Of a DNA stretch of 64,000 bases, positions 12,548 through 24,123 are shown piece by piece (the first letter of the stretch is position 1; each line of letters starts with the position of its first letter). The stretch is taken from NCBI RefSeq assembly GCF_025602895.1, contig NW_026516204.1:1178001-1242000 (forward strand), written 5' to 3'. Origin of the DNA: Polychytrium aggregatum (lineage: Eukaryota > Chytridiomycota > Chytridiomycetes > Polychytriales). Made by a program: the position numbers and the translations under genes. The notes under the pieces were generated by a model. It was given only the letters and a program-made list of their open reading frames with translations, did no database searches and was not told the origin of the DNA.

Positions 12548-12971
12548 ATCCACTCCATGCTGCAGTCTTTTATACAACCTCCCACGCTTCCTTCCTTTGT
12601 TGCCAGCTCTGGCTTAACGATCAGGTTTTTGACTCTGATGTACTTAATATAGTCGTTCCCTCCCTTCCCACCTCTTGCTGCTTTTCCTCTTCTGTTTTTG
12701 AGCCGTTGTGCTGCACTCTTTCGCTCTCCTCCTCCCACCTTGGCATTGGGCGACCCCACCGTGTTCGTGTTCCCCTTCACTTTGGCTTTTTTGACCATTT
12801 CAACCGGCAACTACAACAAATACACAAAGGGACAATAGAATTCATGAAGCTTGGTTGTCCCGTCGGTTAACAGCGTAGCGTGCCTCTGGTTTTATTGCTG
12901 CAACGGTGGGGGGGCGATGTCGATGCCCGAGGACTTGTCTGCCGTTCAGCCGGCCAGCACAGCGCCTCGTC
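12548..12971. other. Septin 3' UTR and convergent intergenic region
   Basis: Pyrimidine-rich DNA without a gene. It holds the 3' ends of the septin and of the convergent coiled-coil gene. Confidence 0.5.
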
Positions 12972-15582
12972 TCATGGCTCGTGCACGATCGCTCGCTCGA
13001 ATCTCAGATTCACGACAGGAACATTGTCGATATCTTCCTCGTCCTCGACCTGCACCACTTCGATGTACTCCCTCGCTGCTGGTAACGTCTTGGGCTGGTA
13101 TGCTAGCAGTCGTTGTATAGTTTCATCATCATCATCATCATCATCGTCGTCGTCGTCGTCGTCGTCGTCGTCATGGATGCTGTTGTCGCCATAGACATAA
13201 GCGCCGCTGTCGTCCTTACTGCTTTGACGACCGGTGAGGATGCCATAAACGTGGCTGTTGGTCCTTTGGCCGTGTTCATCTCGGTCGTCGTTGCCGCCTT
13301 TCAGGCCTTGCGGACCTATGCAGGAATGGCACATCCATAGATATACCCATATCCATTTCGGATGCACGGCACCTCATTGTCAGCAATCCCGATCGGGAGT
13401 CACAGTTCCCCTTCTCTCCACAGGTTTGCGATGGCACCGATTCTCACCTCCATCCTCAGTCAGGGGCGAGATTGTCTGTATCCCCGCTGTGTCCGTGGAT
13501 TGGTTGCTCTGAGTCTGCCGAAGGGTCTTGAGAACGATTCGGTCATAGTACGAGAGGCCTGTGAGCTGGTGACCAGCGTCGCTGCCGGGCACGAACCTGC
13601 TGGACAGATAGACGGACTCGAGTCTGTGCTTGAGGTCCTCGATGGACGAGGCGGTGGCGGCTGTTTGCTGAGAGGTGCACTGGAACTCTGGCCTGTCGGA
13701 TGATACGTTTTCTCCCGGCTCGGATGTGGGACGAGTCTCTGTGGCAAAACATCAGCCATGTAGGCCCGCACTCCATTAGCGGTGGGAAGGGAGCAAGCCA
13801 AGCGAGACTACAGCGCAAAGCCAAGTGAAATTACAGCGCAAAGCCAAGTGAAATTACAGCGCAAAGCCAAGTGAAATTACAGCGCAGATGAACAAATCTT
13901 GTCTCCACTCCCTCCTTATCGATCGCTGCGACCTGTACCAGCTGGTCTCACCTTTGCTGCCCTGTCTCCACTCCTCCAAGGCCTTTCGAAAATCTTCGCG
14001 AGAGGCTCGCTCGTCATAGGTCCCTTCGAGCAATAGTCCCCCGCCGTTGTCGCTGTCGCCGCCCTGGGCCAACCCTGCCTTGGGACCCATATGCTCGGCC
14101 GAGAGTGCCGCCCCGATCGGAGATGGGGTCTCGGGCTCTCCTGCGAGTAGAGCATGTGCCTGCTGCTGCCACGACTGGAGCGAATTGAGAAATGAGGGTT
14201 GGCGGTGGGATGGAGCTGGCTGGGCATGCTGCGGCGGAATCGGCGCCGGGCTCGAGCCTGGATCGATAGACTGGGTCGGAGCACTTTGTTCATCGGACGG
14301 GCCAGGCGTAACCAAGTAAGCTCGCCACTGTGGGAGGGCAATGGATGGCAAGGATCCATATTCAGTCGAATTCTGCTCCCCCCCCCTTCTTCCCTTACTT
14401 TGAGGCACTCCTCCTTCCACACCCCGATTGATTTATGCACCAAATCAGGGCGTGGGAAACCCATTGGGTGCTCGCTTTGATACTCACCATGCGCGGCCCG
14501 CTTGGTGCCGGCTCCCTCGGCGGATCCGGGGCTCTGCCTGTGGTCGCTGGGTTCATGTGGGGCTCGCCCATGTCCGGTGCGATCGAGATGGACTTTGATG
14601 TCCCGGTCAGTGCCTCGGCTTGCTGCGACCGGCCTGCTGACTGAACAACGGCCTTTGGCGGCCGCTGCGGCTTCTCGGCTTGGAGCTGGAGGGCCTCCTT
14701 GAGCTTGATGCTGTGTCGATCGGCTGGGCGAGATGTATGCGAGTATGTATGTTTGTATGTATGTATATGTTTGCGGGGGGGGGGAGTGCGGAGGGAGAGA
14801 CACTCAGTGATCATAGCACCAAGTGAGCCAGGAAGAAGCGGGGCAGCATGGTTGTTTGCCCTGATCACCGCCGACCACTCTGAGAGATTCGCTCCCCCCC
14901 CCTATTACCTTCGTCGCCCACGCCGCGAAACTTTTTCTTCTTCAGATTGGCATTCTTCTTCGCGAGCACGTCATGGGCATAGCTCTTCAAGGACCCTGAA
15001 GTCGGCAATCCGCCCCTCCACGTTGATTCTTGTCCTCTTGCATTCCCCCCCACCACCACCACCACCACCACATACAAAGAATTGGAGTCAGCAGACACGA
15101 GTTTGAGCGTGGCAGTGATAGCGGGAGGTGGGAGACCCAAACAGTCCGGCCTACTACCGCGCAGGAGCAGAATGGATCTGTGATGGAGAGGACAGCAATC
15201 GGGACCTACTGTCGCTTCTCCTTTTGCTTCGCCAACGAGTCGCGCAGGGCCGCGAGCCGCTCTTCCATGCGCTGATTGTCCAGCTGAAGCTTCTCGACTT
15301 CGGTGAGCCTGTAATAGGATATCCAAGACGCAGGTCCGAGAATGAGTCCAAGGGCAGTGTTAAAGTCGATGTCCACGACCGAGATCCATTCCATTCCCCT
15401 CCCCCCTCTCCAGCCCGTGAGAAAGTGGTGTCGACTCGAGTCGTCATCGAAGGATGGCGCGGCGTGCCAACCGAGCATGCCATTGGGCGTGTGCCAACGT
15501 ACTTTTTGGGTTTATCGCCACTGTGTGTTCGAAAAGTGTTTGGCTGGACAGGTGTCGCAGATTTGGTTTCTCTGGGCTTCAT
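12972..15582 (-). CDS. Coiled-coil protein with poly-Asp tract, possibly ZBBX-like
   Basis: This is a multi-exon gene. Exon 1 starts at the ATG at 15582 (MKPRETKSATPVQPN) and ends at a GTACGT donor near 15512. The next exon follows an ACAG acceptor and reads LTEVEKLQLDNQRMEERLA, then ALRDSLAKQKEKR, a short coiled coil. Later exons give SLKSYAHDVLAKKNANLKKKK (near 14945-15000), a Gln/Pro/Ser-rich part, and ERASREDFRKALEEWRQG (near 13950-14000). Next comes IEDLKHRLESVYLSSRF, with LTGLSYYDRIVLKTLRQ (near 13520-13650). The last exon has about sixteen Asp in a row and ends at 12972. The N-terminal coiled coil and the ALEEWR motif remind me of the ciliary zinc-finger B-box protein ZBBX, which would suit a flagellated fungus. 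I could not see the B-box itself, so the name is a guess. A 23-bp tandem repeat lies in one intron. Confidence 0.6.
13123..13176 (+). repeat. Trinucleotide repeat (TCA)n(TCG)n coding for poly-Asp
   Basis: Runs of TCA/TCG on the + strand read as GAT/GAC on the - strand and encode about sixteen consecutive Asp in the last exon of the coiled-coil gene. The use of two synonymous blocks suggests repeat expansion followed by point changes. Confidence 0.85.
13811..13886. repeat. 23-bp tandem repeat, three copies plus a partial one
   Basis: The unit begins cagcgcaaagccaagtg and repeats at 13811, 13834 and 13857, with a partial copy at 13880. The copies are nearly identical, which suggests a recent minisatellite. 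It lies in an intron of the coiled-coil gene. Confidence 0.9.
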
Positions 15583-16609
15583 GGCAATCTGGGATTCAAC
15601 AGCGAGGCGATAGATACCGGGATTTGAAAGATCGAGAGCGATGCACGATGGAGATGGGGACGTTTGGGACGGGGAGCGTCCAAATGGATCAAGCAGCCCA
15701 GACAATCAGGCGCCATTTCAAAATGATGGAGAGGCCAATCATGTCATGCATGAGCACGAAGGGGGAGGAGTCATCGACAAGCGGCTGCGATCAGACATCA
15801 TTCCCGTGTTATGCCGATAGGAGCTGCACCACGAAGGAGGATGCTTTAGCCGTGGTCGACGGATGCTTTCTGCTCTGGATCTCAAACGGGCGTTCACACT
15901 CAGATACATAAAAACTGTATTCCGATACGAACAGGGTGTCCCGCTCTCTCTTGGAAGAGATGTATAGCGAGAGACAGTTGCTGAGGGCGGCAGCCAAGGT
16001 GAGGTACATCAAAACTGTCGTGGTCCGGTTCGATTCGCAGAGCTCATGACCAGACAATCGGCGAAAAGAGAAGATTCCGGGATCAAGAAATTGGTGTATG
16101 GTTGTGAGGGGGGGTAGAGGGAGGGTAAAAGTGCAAGATATGGATATCTGTGCAAGATATAGGCCTGAGGCAAGGCAAAGGAAAAAGCAAAAGCGTTCCA
16201 AAACAGTGTGACAACGAGGGAGTGCATGGCGGGAGCAAGTCCAGGCGCAAAGGGGGGGGGCACGCACCACCAGAGGCGGAAGAAAAGGGAAACGGGCGAT
16301 AGAAGGAGGCACAGCACCGGTGATGATGGTAAGCAAACAGGAGCTACGGAAGCGAACGGGTGAGGTCAGTGCGGGAAGTGGTGAGTGAAATGACAACGGA
16401 GCAATGCAGAGGGGCGAGTGGTGGCTATTGAGCATGGTATGCATGTCGCTATGGAGCAAGGAGTCGGTAGTACGTGCAGATGGGCGGTCGGGGCGAGCCG
16501 CAGATTGTCCAGCGCGGAGAAGTGCTGCATCCAGACGCTGGCGTCGGGGCTGAAGCTGAGGGAGGCAGCCGGACGAAAAGTGCAGGTAGAGGCGCTCAGG
16601 GGAGGCAAC
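15583..16609. other. Intergenic, no convincing gene
   Basis: A 216-codon - strand frame (15809-16459) contains some hydrophobic stretches but starts in poor context and resembles no family. The interval is best read as the promoter of the coiled-coil gene plus the F-box gene 3' UTR. Confidence 0.4.
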
Positions 16610-18162
16610 CTAGTTCGGGAAGGCCTTTTCGATTGCGGCTTCAAGGTCGTCGTGTTTCTTGAATAAGTACAGCCGACCACAGGACTTGCGGAGAGTCATG
16701 CACCTCTCGAGGTTGAGGCACCGCAGTTGCTTGAGTCGCTGGACAAGATAGCGCACCAGCTTCTCGGTGACCCAGGGAGCGCCTCTGAGATCGATCGAGA
16801 TCAAATGCGGGCAGTTGTCGGCGACAGCGAGCAGCCCGTCTGCGGGAGAGATCTCAATTTGAGTGAGATAGGGCTGCACGCGATAGGCGATGCCCGAGAG
16901 ATATTCGCCGGTCTCGACAATGTAGACGTCCGAGGAGACGATGCAGTCTCCGAGGTGGAGCACCTTGAGATTTGGGCAGTTCTCGGCAAGCTGCACAAGG
17001 GAGGATGCCGACACCTCGATTCCCTTTACGACCGGAGAGCACTGCCGGGAGCCAACGGTGCTGAGGAGACGGTCTCGTTCTTTCAGTGCGACATCCGACA
17101 CGGCTGATCCAAAGGTGTGGACCGTGATGATGCTGTCTTCGAGCTCGACAAAGGGCACTCCGCCGTCGATGCCTGCCGACAAAGGCACTTCGGGAGGCTC
17201 CGCTGCGTCCACGACGGGTACAGACCAGTCAAAGGCGTCAAAGGCCGTGTGACTATGGGAGGCATACGTGGGCGGGTATGGGTGAAGTCCCAGGATAGGC
17301 GACGTGTCGGCAAAAAAGCCTGGATCGGTGCTGCTGGAGGGCAGCGACATGTTTGGCATGATGTGAGGAATGATCGGGGTGGCGTGGGCAGACATTGCGC
17401 TGCCGCTGGCGACGTTGGGGCTGTTTGACAGAAAGAGGGATGGGGCTTGGAAAACGCTCGAGAGACGAAAGTTGCGAGAGCGGAAGGCTCCGAAATAGCT
17501 CCGGTAGAGGAGCAATGACAGATTGTTGCTGTTGACTACCAGTGAAGTCGGCAGCACCGGGATGAGAACGGAGTCGATCGAGGGCTTGGAGTTGAGCGAC
17601 AAATCAATGACCTGGTGTTTGGATCGGCGCCGGGCGGGTCGAGGGCCGAGAATAAAAGCCAGATGGGCGGCACGGGGTCAGTAAAGGATGCGAATGTGTG
17701 GAAACGCCGACGGTGGTGTGCAGCGGGCCATAGGATGAGCAGCAGCAACAACAGCAACAGCAACAACAGCAGCCGTGGGCTAAGAAGGCTCACCTGGACG
17801 AACTTGCCGTACTGCTTGGCGGGGTGGGTGGCCAGCAAGATGTGGAACTGAGCCCATGAGAACGTCGACAAAAAGTGCGGCGCCCGGTAGATAAGTGGGC
17901 GGGTGCACACGTAGAGCGATTTGCATGTGGCCGAGGCCGCAACCCAGTCGGAGCAGTCGTTGACGTAGAGCAGGATGTAGGTCAGGACCTCGTTGGGCAG
18001 GGTCTGGAGCGGCGACAAGGCCGCCAGGTCGAGATGCGAGCCGTGCCGCAGCCGAGGATACGACACAGACGACGGCACCGACCGGGTCGGCAGAGTCGAC
18101 AGAGACGAGGGCAGCATTGGCGAGTCTTGGGACGAGAGCAGGGCTCGCTTCCTATGGAGCAT
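16610..18162 (-). CDS. F-box/leucine-rich-repeat protein
   Basis: F-box/LRR proteins bring substrates to SCF ubiquitin ligases. Two exons were placed: 17794-18162 (123 codons) and 16610-17611 (333 codons plus stop), giving 456 residues. The intron has a GTGAGC donor and CAG acceptor, and phase 0 is kept. The F-box is in exon 1 (LQTLPNEVLTYILLYVND through TCKSLYVCTRPLIYRAP, about residues 45-90). Exon 2 carries LRR units: LVQLAENCPNLKVLHLGDC, LLAVADNCPHLISIDLRGA and LKQLRCLNLERC. The middle is low complexity (many Ser, Pro). The spacing of the LRRs is like AMN1/GRR1-type F-box proteins, but the substrate cannot be inferred. The ATG at 18162 gives a compact N-terminus; the frame remains open upstream, so a longer start is possible. 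The intron has a (GCT/GTT)n run near 17740-17775. Confidence 0.85.
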
Positions 18163-19590
<1,428 letters not shown>

Positions 19591-19643
19591 AGTGCGAGTC
19601 GATCAGCTGTGTATTTATGGGAAATTGCGCTTTTGGGTCCCAC

Positions 19644-19649
19644 AATAAA
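19644..19649 (+). terminator. Poly(A) signal AATAAA of the ubiquitin-eS31 gene
   Basis: AATAAA sits 54 bp after the stop codon. Confidence 0.6.
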
Positions 19650-19664
19650 GTGCTTTCTACGTAG

Positions 19665-19755
19665 TTGTGCTTGCCGATGTGCTTGCTGGTGTGCTTGCTG
19701 ATATGCGTGCTGATATGCGTGCTGATGTGCTGCTGATGTGCTGCTGATATATGGG
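19665..19755. repeat. Imperfect tandem repeat of about 12 bp
   Basis: Repeated tgtgcttgctg/gatatgcgtgctg units, degenerate, in the 3' flank of the ubiquitin-eS31 gene. The rest of 19591-20034 holds no gene. Confidence 0.75.
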
Positions 19756-20034
19756 TCCCCGATGAGTTGTGTCTCGGCGTGCTTGCCTGCATCGTGCCTC
19801 CATCTCAGCAACAGTTGTTCCTTGGCTTGGTCTGCATGGGAATGGGATGGATGCAATGCCATGGCCCTGTCGACTCATGGTGCGTCCTGGTCGAGTGCAA
19901 GTGCAACAGCATTGTGAAGCTGCTGTCTTCTCCATGCGCTGCGTCCCGTCTCTTCCCTGATCTCTGAGATTTCCTTGCGTTCGACCGGTGCCTCCGTCCC
20001 TCGGATCTGTATCGCCGACTCTTGGCCCGCATCC

Positions 20035-22456
20035 ATGTCATCCACCGAGCACAGCGAGACCAGAAAGCGTCCCGGCGAGCAATCGGCTTCCGATGAGCCC
20101 GATCTGGTGAGCTGTCGTTGCTGTCGTTCGGACTGGCTTTGCATCCACCAGGCTTTGCATCCACCACGCCGTCGCTCCCGATCATCCGTATTGATCCGAT
20201 GGCCTCACTATGTGTGCGCCAGAAACGCCTTCATACCGATGGCCCCATCGTCGCCGAGACCCAGCAACCACGAAAGGTAGAGCTTGACAGCCCGTCAGAC
20301 GGCCCAGCGTCATCTCTTCGTCGTGCAGTTCGATTGGGGCGATCAATTACCATCGCAGCAACCGATCTGCCTGCATTCGCCCGGTTCCGGCCTGGCTCTG
20401 GAGTTGGCCATGCTGCTCAAGCATTTGCTGACGCCCTGATGTCCATGACCATGTTCGCGACCAGAATCGAGGCGATCCAAAGAAGGAAAAGAAGGGCAGG
20501 CCTCCAAAGGCTGATGACGACATCGACGAGCCCGCAAAATACACCATCGAAAACGGTATGACCGACCTGCATTTACGGCGGCGACTCGACCCAGGCTTAG
20601 TCTCCTGCTGCCTCGGATCGCTGCTCGAGAATTCCACGTTTCTGAGTCTACCGAGTGCGCAACGGTCCAGGTCTCCGGAAGGTCGAGCCGTATCACTTCA
20701 AGTACAAGTCATACGCAAAGGGCCGATGGTTCGGGCGCACTATCATGGATGTGTTTGTCAAGGAGTTTCAAGACGAAACGCCAGAGTACTATGTATGCCT
20801 GGCGAGTCTATTACCACTACGACATATGGGATTCGGCCGGCATCGCTGCTCCGTCGACGCTGACCGTCGTCCCGCGCTCGATATTCCGACCAGACCCGGG
20901 CCATCTCCTCGGGCAAGATCCAGGTGAACGGCAAGACGGTTTCGCTGGACTACCCCATCAAGAACGGCGATGTCATCATCCACTTTGTCCATCGCCACGA
21001 GCCCCCTGTGACTGCCGACAAGATCGACATTGTCCATCAAGATGACGAAATGCTCGTTGTTTCCAAGCCGAGCTCGCTGCCAGTACGTAGCTCTGAGTCT
21101 GCCGCATGACAAGATGCTCCGTTGCGATCTTGATGTCGAGACACGGCTCTGGCATCCTGTTGTCGCTGCGTCCTTTGACTATTCATCTTCTCGCCGATAT
21201 TCCTCTGCGCCATAACTGGGGACATCCAGATTCATCCCACAGGACGATACAACCACAACTCGATGATCCGTATACTGCAGAGCAGCGAGTACGGGTTCGG
21301 CAACCTTTACAGTAAGTTGATCGGCATATGTGCCAAGACCGAGGCCGTCGGTATGGCACATTGCATTGATTTGGCTTCAAGCTCACCTTTCCTCCCGACA
21401 TACTTTCCATCACCACGACTGCAACCTCGGCCGCAACCGCTGTCGCCCCTCGATTCAGCGGCAAATCGGCTCGATCGATTGACCTCCGGGCTCGCCTTGA
21501 TTGCGCTCACCAAGGAAAAGTCCAAGCTTCTCATGACCGAAATGATGGAGCGCAACATCAGGAAGACTTATCTCAGCCGAGTCAAAGGAGAGTTCCCCAT
21601 GTAAGCAGCGGCGTGCCACCCGGTGCTGGCTGCTGCCTCTGCGTTTGCAGCGACTGTTCCAACCAAGTTGACGACCTCTGTTCCCGCTCTACTCTCAGGG
21701 GCGATCTCATCTGCAATGAGCCCATTCTCACGGTTTCATACAAGCTCGGCCTCAACATTGTCTCGCCAGATGGGAAGCCTTGCACCACTTACTTCCGAAG
21801 GCTCAGCTACAACGGTCTCACGAGCGTGGTCGAGTGTGAGTGTCAAGCGCACCGATGCTTGAGCTTGCCCGAGACAGCAGACACTTCACCATCTGCCGGC
21901 ATTCTGACCTGTTCTGCCCCTCGACCCTCTAGGCAAACCCGTCACCGGCCGCACACATCAGATCCGCGTTCATTTGCAGTATCTTGGCTTTCCCATCGCC
22001 AACGACCCGCTGTACTGCTCCGAAGCCTGGGGCAAGGATATCGGCAAGGGCGGCATCGCCGAGGAGGCCAAGCAGGCTATTATCGCAAGGATGGAGCAAG
22101 AGGTCTTTCCGTCAACCCCATGCCCAACGGACTCGGCTCCTTCGTGTAGCTCCAGCAATGCTCCTTGCGAGAGCACTGCTGGCGGGAGTAGCGCTGTGGC
22201 CGAGCCCAGCCAGGTCATGGGCGACTTTCGCGACTACTGCTCCAACTGCATCCACAAACGCTCGGATCCGATCCCACAGCAACTCCAGATCTATCTCCAC
22301 AGCTGGAGATACGAGAGCGACGGCTGGAACTTCCAGACACAGCTGCCGGAGTGGGCGCTCGAGTCGTACACCGGTGATAAGGAGCTTGTTGATCGGTTCT
22401 GGAAATATGGCGGTAAATGGGATGGTCGGAGTCCCGGTGAGTGGCTGGGCGATTAG
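20035..22456 (+). CDS. RluA-family RNA pseudouridine synthase (Pus8/Pus9/RPUSD2-like)
   Basis: This enzyme would isomerise specific uridines in RNA to pseudouridine; Pus8/Pus9 act on tRNA position 32. Eight exons were placed with consistent phases: 20035-20106, 20465-20555, 20671-20792, 20894-21082, 21230-21311, 21459-21600, 21699-21835 and 21933-22456, giving 452 residues. An S4-like segment ([18 protein letters not shown]) precedes the catalytic domain, which shows [21 protein letters not shown] with catalytic Asp191, and [18 protein letters not shown]. The C-terminus has the eukaryotic extension with [11 protein letters not shown] and a W-rich tail. There is no C-terminal deaminase domain as in yeast Rib2. 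The usual His of the HRLD motif reads Asn here (residue 188). The gene is convergent with RNA14 across the transposon. Confidence 0.93.
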
Positions 22457-22871
22457 CGAGGTCTTGGGCGATGGATCGCTGGCGAGTCACGGATTCTGCC
22501 CAGTGACAGCTTCAGAATACGGTTGATGTGCGCATTCATGCCCCAGATATTCACGCCCCAGATATTCATGCCACACATCTGTCCAATCGAACGAGCCATG
22601 CGCCCGAACACGAATTGCATCCGCTGGACACTCAATCGCCGATCCTGCCAGCATCACGCGACCAAACCAAAGCCCGGGGCTGCGCTGTCGATAATTCGGT
22701 GTATTGGGTTTGCGGTGCAAGTTGCTTAGGCGCACAATCTCCACAGGCTCTCTCAAGCAACTCCAGCAACAACCATGGTGCGGCGTTATGGGGGGGGGAA
22801 CCAACGCGAGGAGCGGCCGTTTCGATGCTACTCGTGGTCCGCGAGCTATCGGCGATTGCAGGCAATCCAAT
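22457..22871. other. 3' flank of the pseudouridine synthase gene, left flank of the transposon
   Basis: No gene. Near 22540-22580 a short unit (ccccagatattcatg-like) repeats about three times. A G8 run lies near 22791. Confidence 0.5.
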
Positions 22872-22882
22872 AAAACGGGACA
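22872..22882 (+). repeat. Left terminal inverted repeat
   Basis: AAAACGGGACA, 59 bp before the transposase ATG; reverse complement of 26569-26579. Confidence 0.7.
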
Positions 22883-22940
22883 CCCGGGTTTTTGACCATT
22901 CATCGAATATTTTGTTACCCAATGTTATCGCGCGCTGGCC

Positions 22941-23871
22941 ATGACCATTCGCCACACATCCGACTTTCGCACCGCCGCATTGCGATGCTACGCCCTCATC
23001 CATAGCCTGCGTAAGGTCGCCTCCATATTCAGTGTATCCAAGAGCACCATCCATCGATGGCACCGAGGATGCAAGCTGGATGACCCATCCCGGGTCCCAG
23101 CTCGCAGATCCACTTTCTTCGAGCAGGCATGTCCAGTCATCTGCACCCTGATTGAACAGGACCCGTTCCAGACTGGTCCTGTGTTGCGATGCAAGCTCGA
23201 GTCCATCCTCCAGAGGAAAGTGTCGCTCTCACTCTGCCACACTGCCATCCAGCGAGCAGGTCTCACACAAGAGAGCAACACACCTCTACAAGTCCAAGCG
23301 ACTGGATGAGCGAGTGGCACAGTTCAGGGACCAGGTCCGCTCCATCGACCCACGACGATTCGTTTTTGTCGACGAGACAGGGATCAGACGAACCACCTTT
23401 CCGCTCTACGGATACTCACCGAAGGGCGTCCCACTCCGTCAGCGCAATCACATGAAACACAAGTCTGTCTCGGCTGCATTTGCCATCAACCACTCTGGTG
23501 TGCTGCATCGCATGTACATCCCCACATCATTCAAGACACACTCGATGGTCGAGTTCTTTGAGCGAGCGAGCTTCCCAGACGACTCTGTGATTGTGATGGA
23601 CAATGTCAGCATGCACAAGACAATGGCTGTCCTGGACTGCATCGATCGCCGAGGATGGTCAGTGATCTTCACCCCACCTGCCTCGCCCGACTTCAATCCC
23701 ATCGAGAACTTCTTTGGGATTGTGAAGCACCAGTACAGGAAGGCCGCAGCGCTGAATGCGTCCGAGGGGTTCAGGGTCGGGATGGTCGCACTGTTTGAGT
23801 CTGCCGTTCGGAGGGTGCTTCCGGATGTCTTCCCACGGCTGATTGAGTGTGCGAGGTGCTTCTGGGGTTGA
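22941..23871 (+). pseudogene. IS630/Tc1-mariner-like DDE transposase with one frameshift
   Basis: This gene would cut and paste the element. The N-terminal frame (ATG 22941) carries a helix-turn-helix: FRTAALRCYALIHSLRKVAS, then IFSVSKSTIHRWHRG. Around 23262-23270 the protein continues in the +1 frame: AIQRAGLT joins HKRATHLYKSKRLDERV. Left alone, the first frame stops at 23307-23309. The second frame has the catalytic core: FVDETG (Asp codon 23371), VIVMDN (Asp 23599) and PIENFFG (Glu 23704). There are 34 residues between the last two, so DD34E. It ends CARCFWG with TGA at 23869-23871. No intron can explain the shift. A real one-base mutation, an assembly error or programmed frameshifting are possible. 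I see no A-rich slippery run, so decay is the simplest view. Confidence 0.85.
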
Positions 23872-23988
23872 GTTCCCTCCAATCAAGCCGCCATTTTCGC
23901 GTTCACATCCCTGGCTTGAACCTCTCGGCGATTTTTGAACAGGGTCACTTCCCCAACCAGTCCGCACCAACAGGCTCCTGCTCTCGGG

Positions 23989-23995
23989 TATAAAT
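23989..23995 (+). promoter_or_regulatory. TATA box of the Fanzor gene
   Basis: TATAAAT lies 129 bp before the Fanzor ATG, in the 252-bp gap after the transposase stop codon. This suggests the Fanzor has its own promoter. Confidence 0.5.
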
Positions 23996-24123
23996 GCCAC
24001 ACCTTCGTCCTGCTGCTTTCTTCCCTCATCTCGCCTTGATCTGATCATCGCGCTATTGTACGATAAAGAAACGTCTCTGCTCTGACCAGTACCACTGGCA
24101 GGCATCCAGCATCCTCTGTTCCC

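Noticed and set aside
15809-16459. 216-codon - strand frame with hydrophobic stretches
   Set aside because: No recognised motif, no clear promoter or neighbour support, and it overlaps the likely 3' UTR of the F-box gene.
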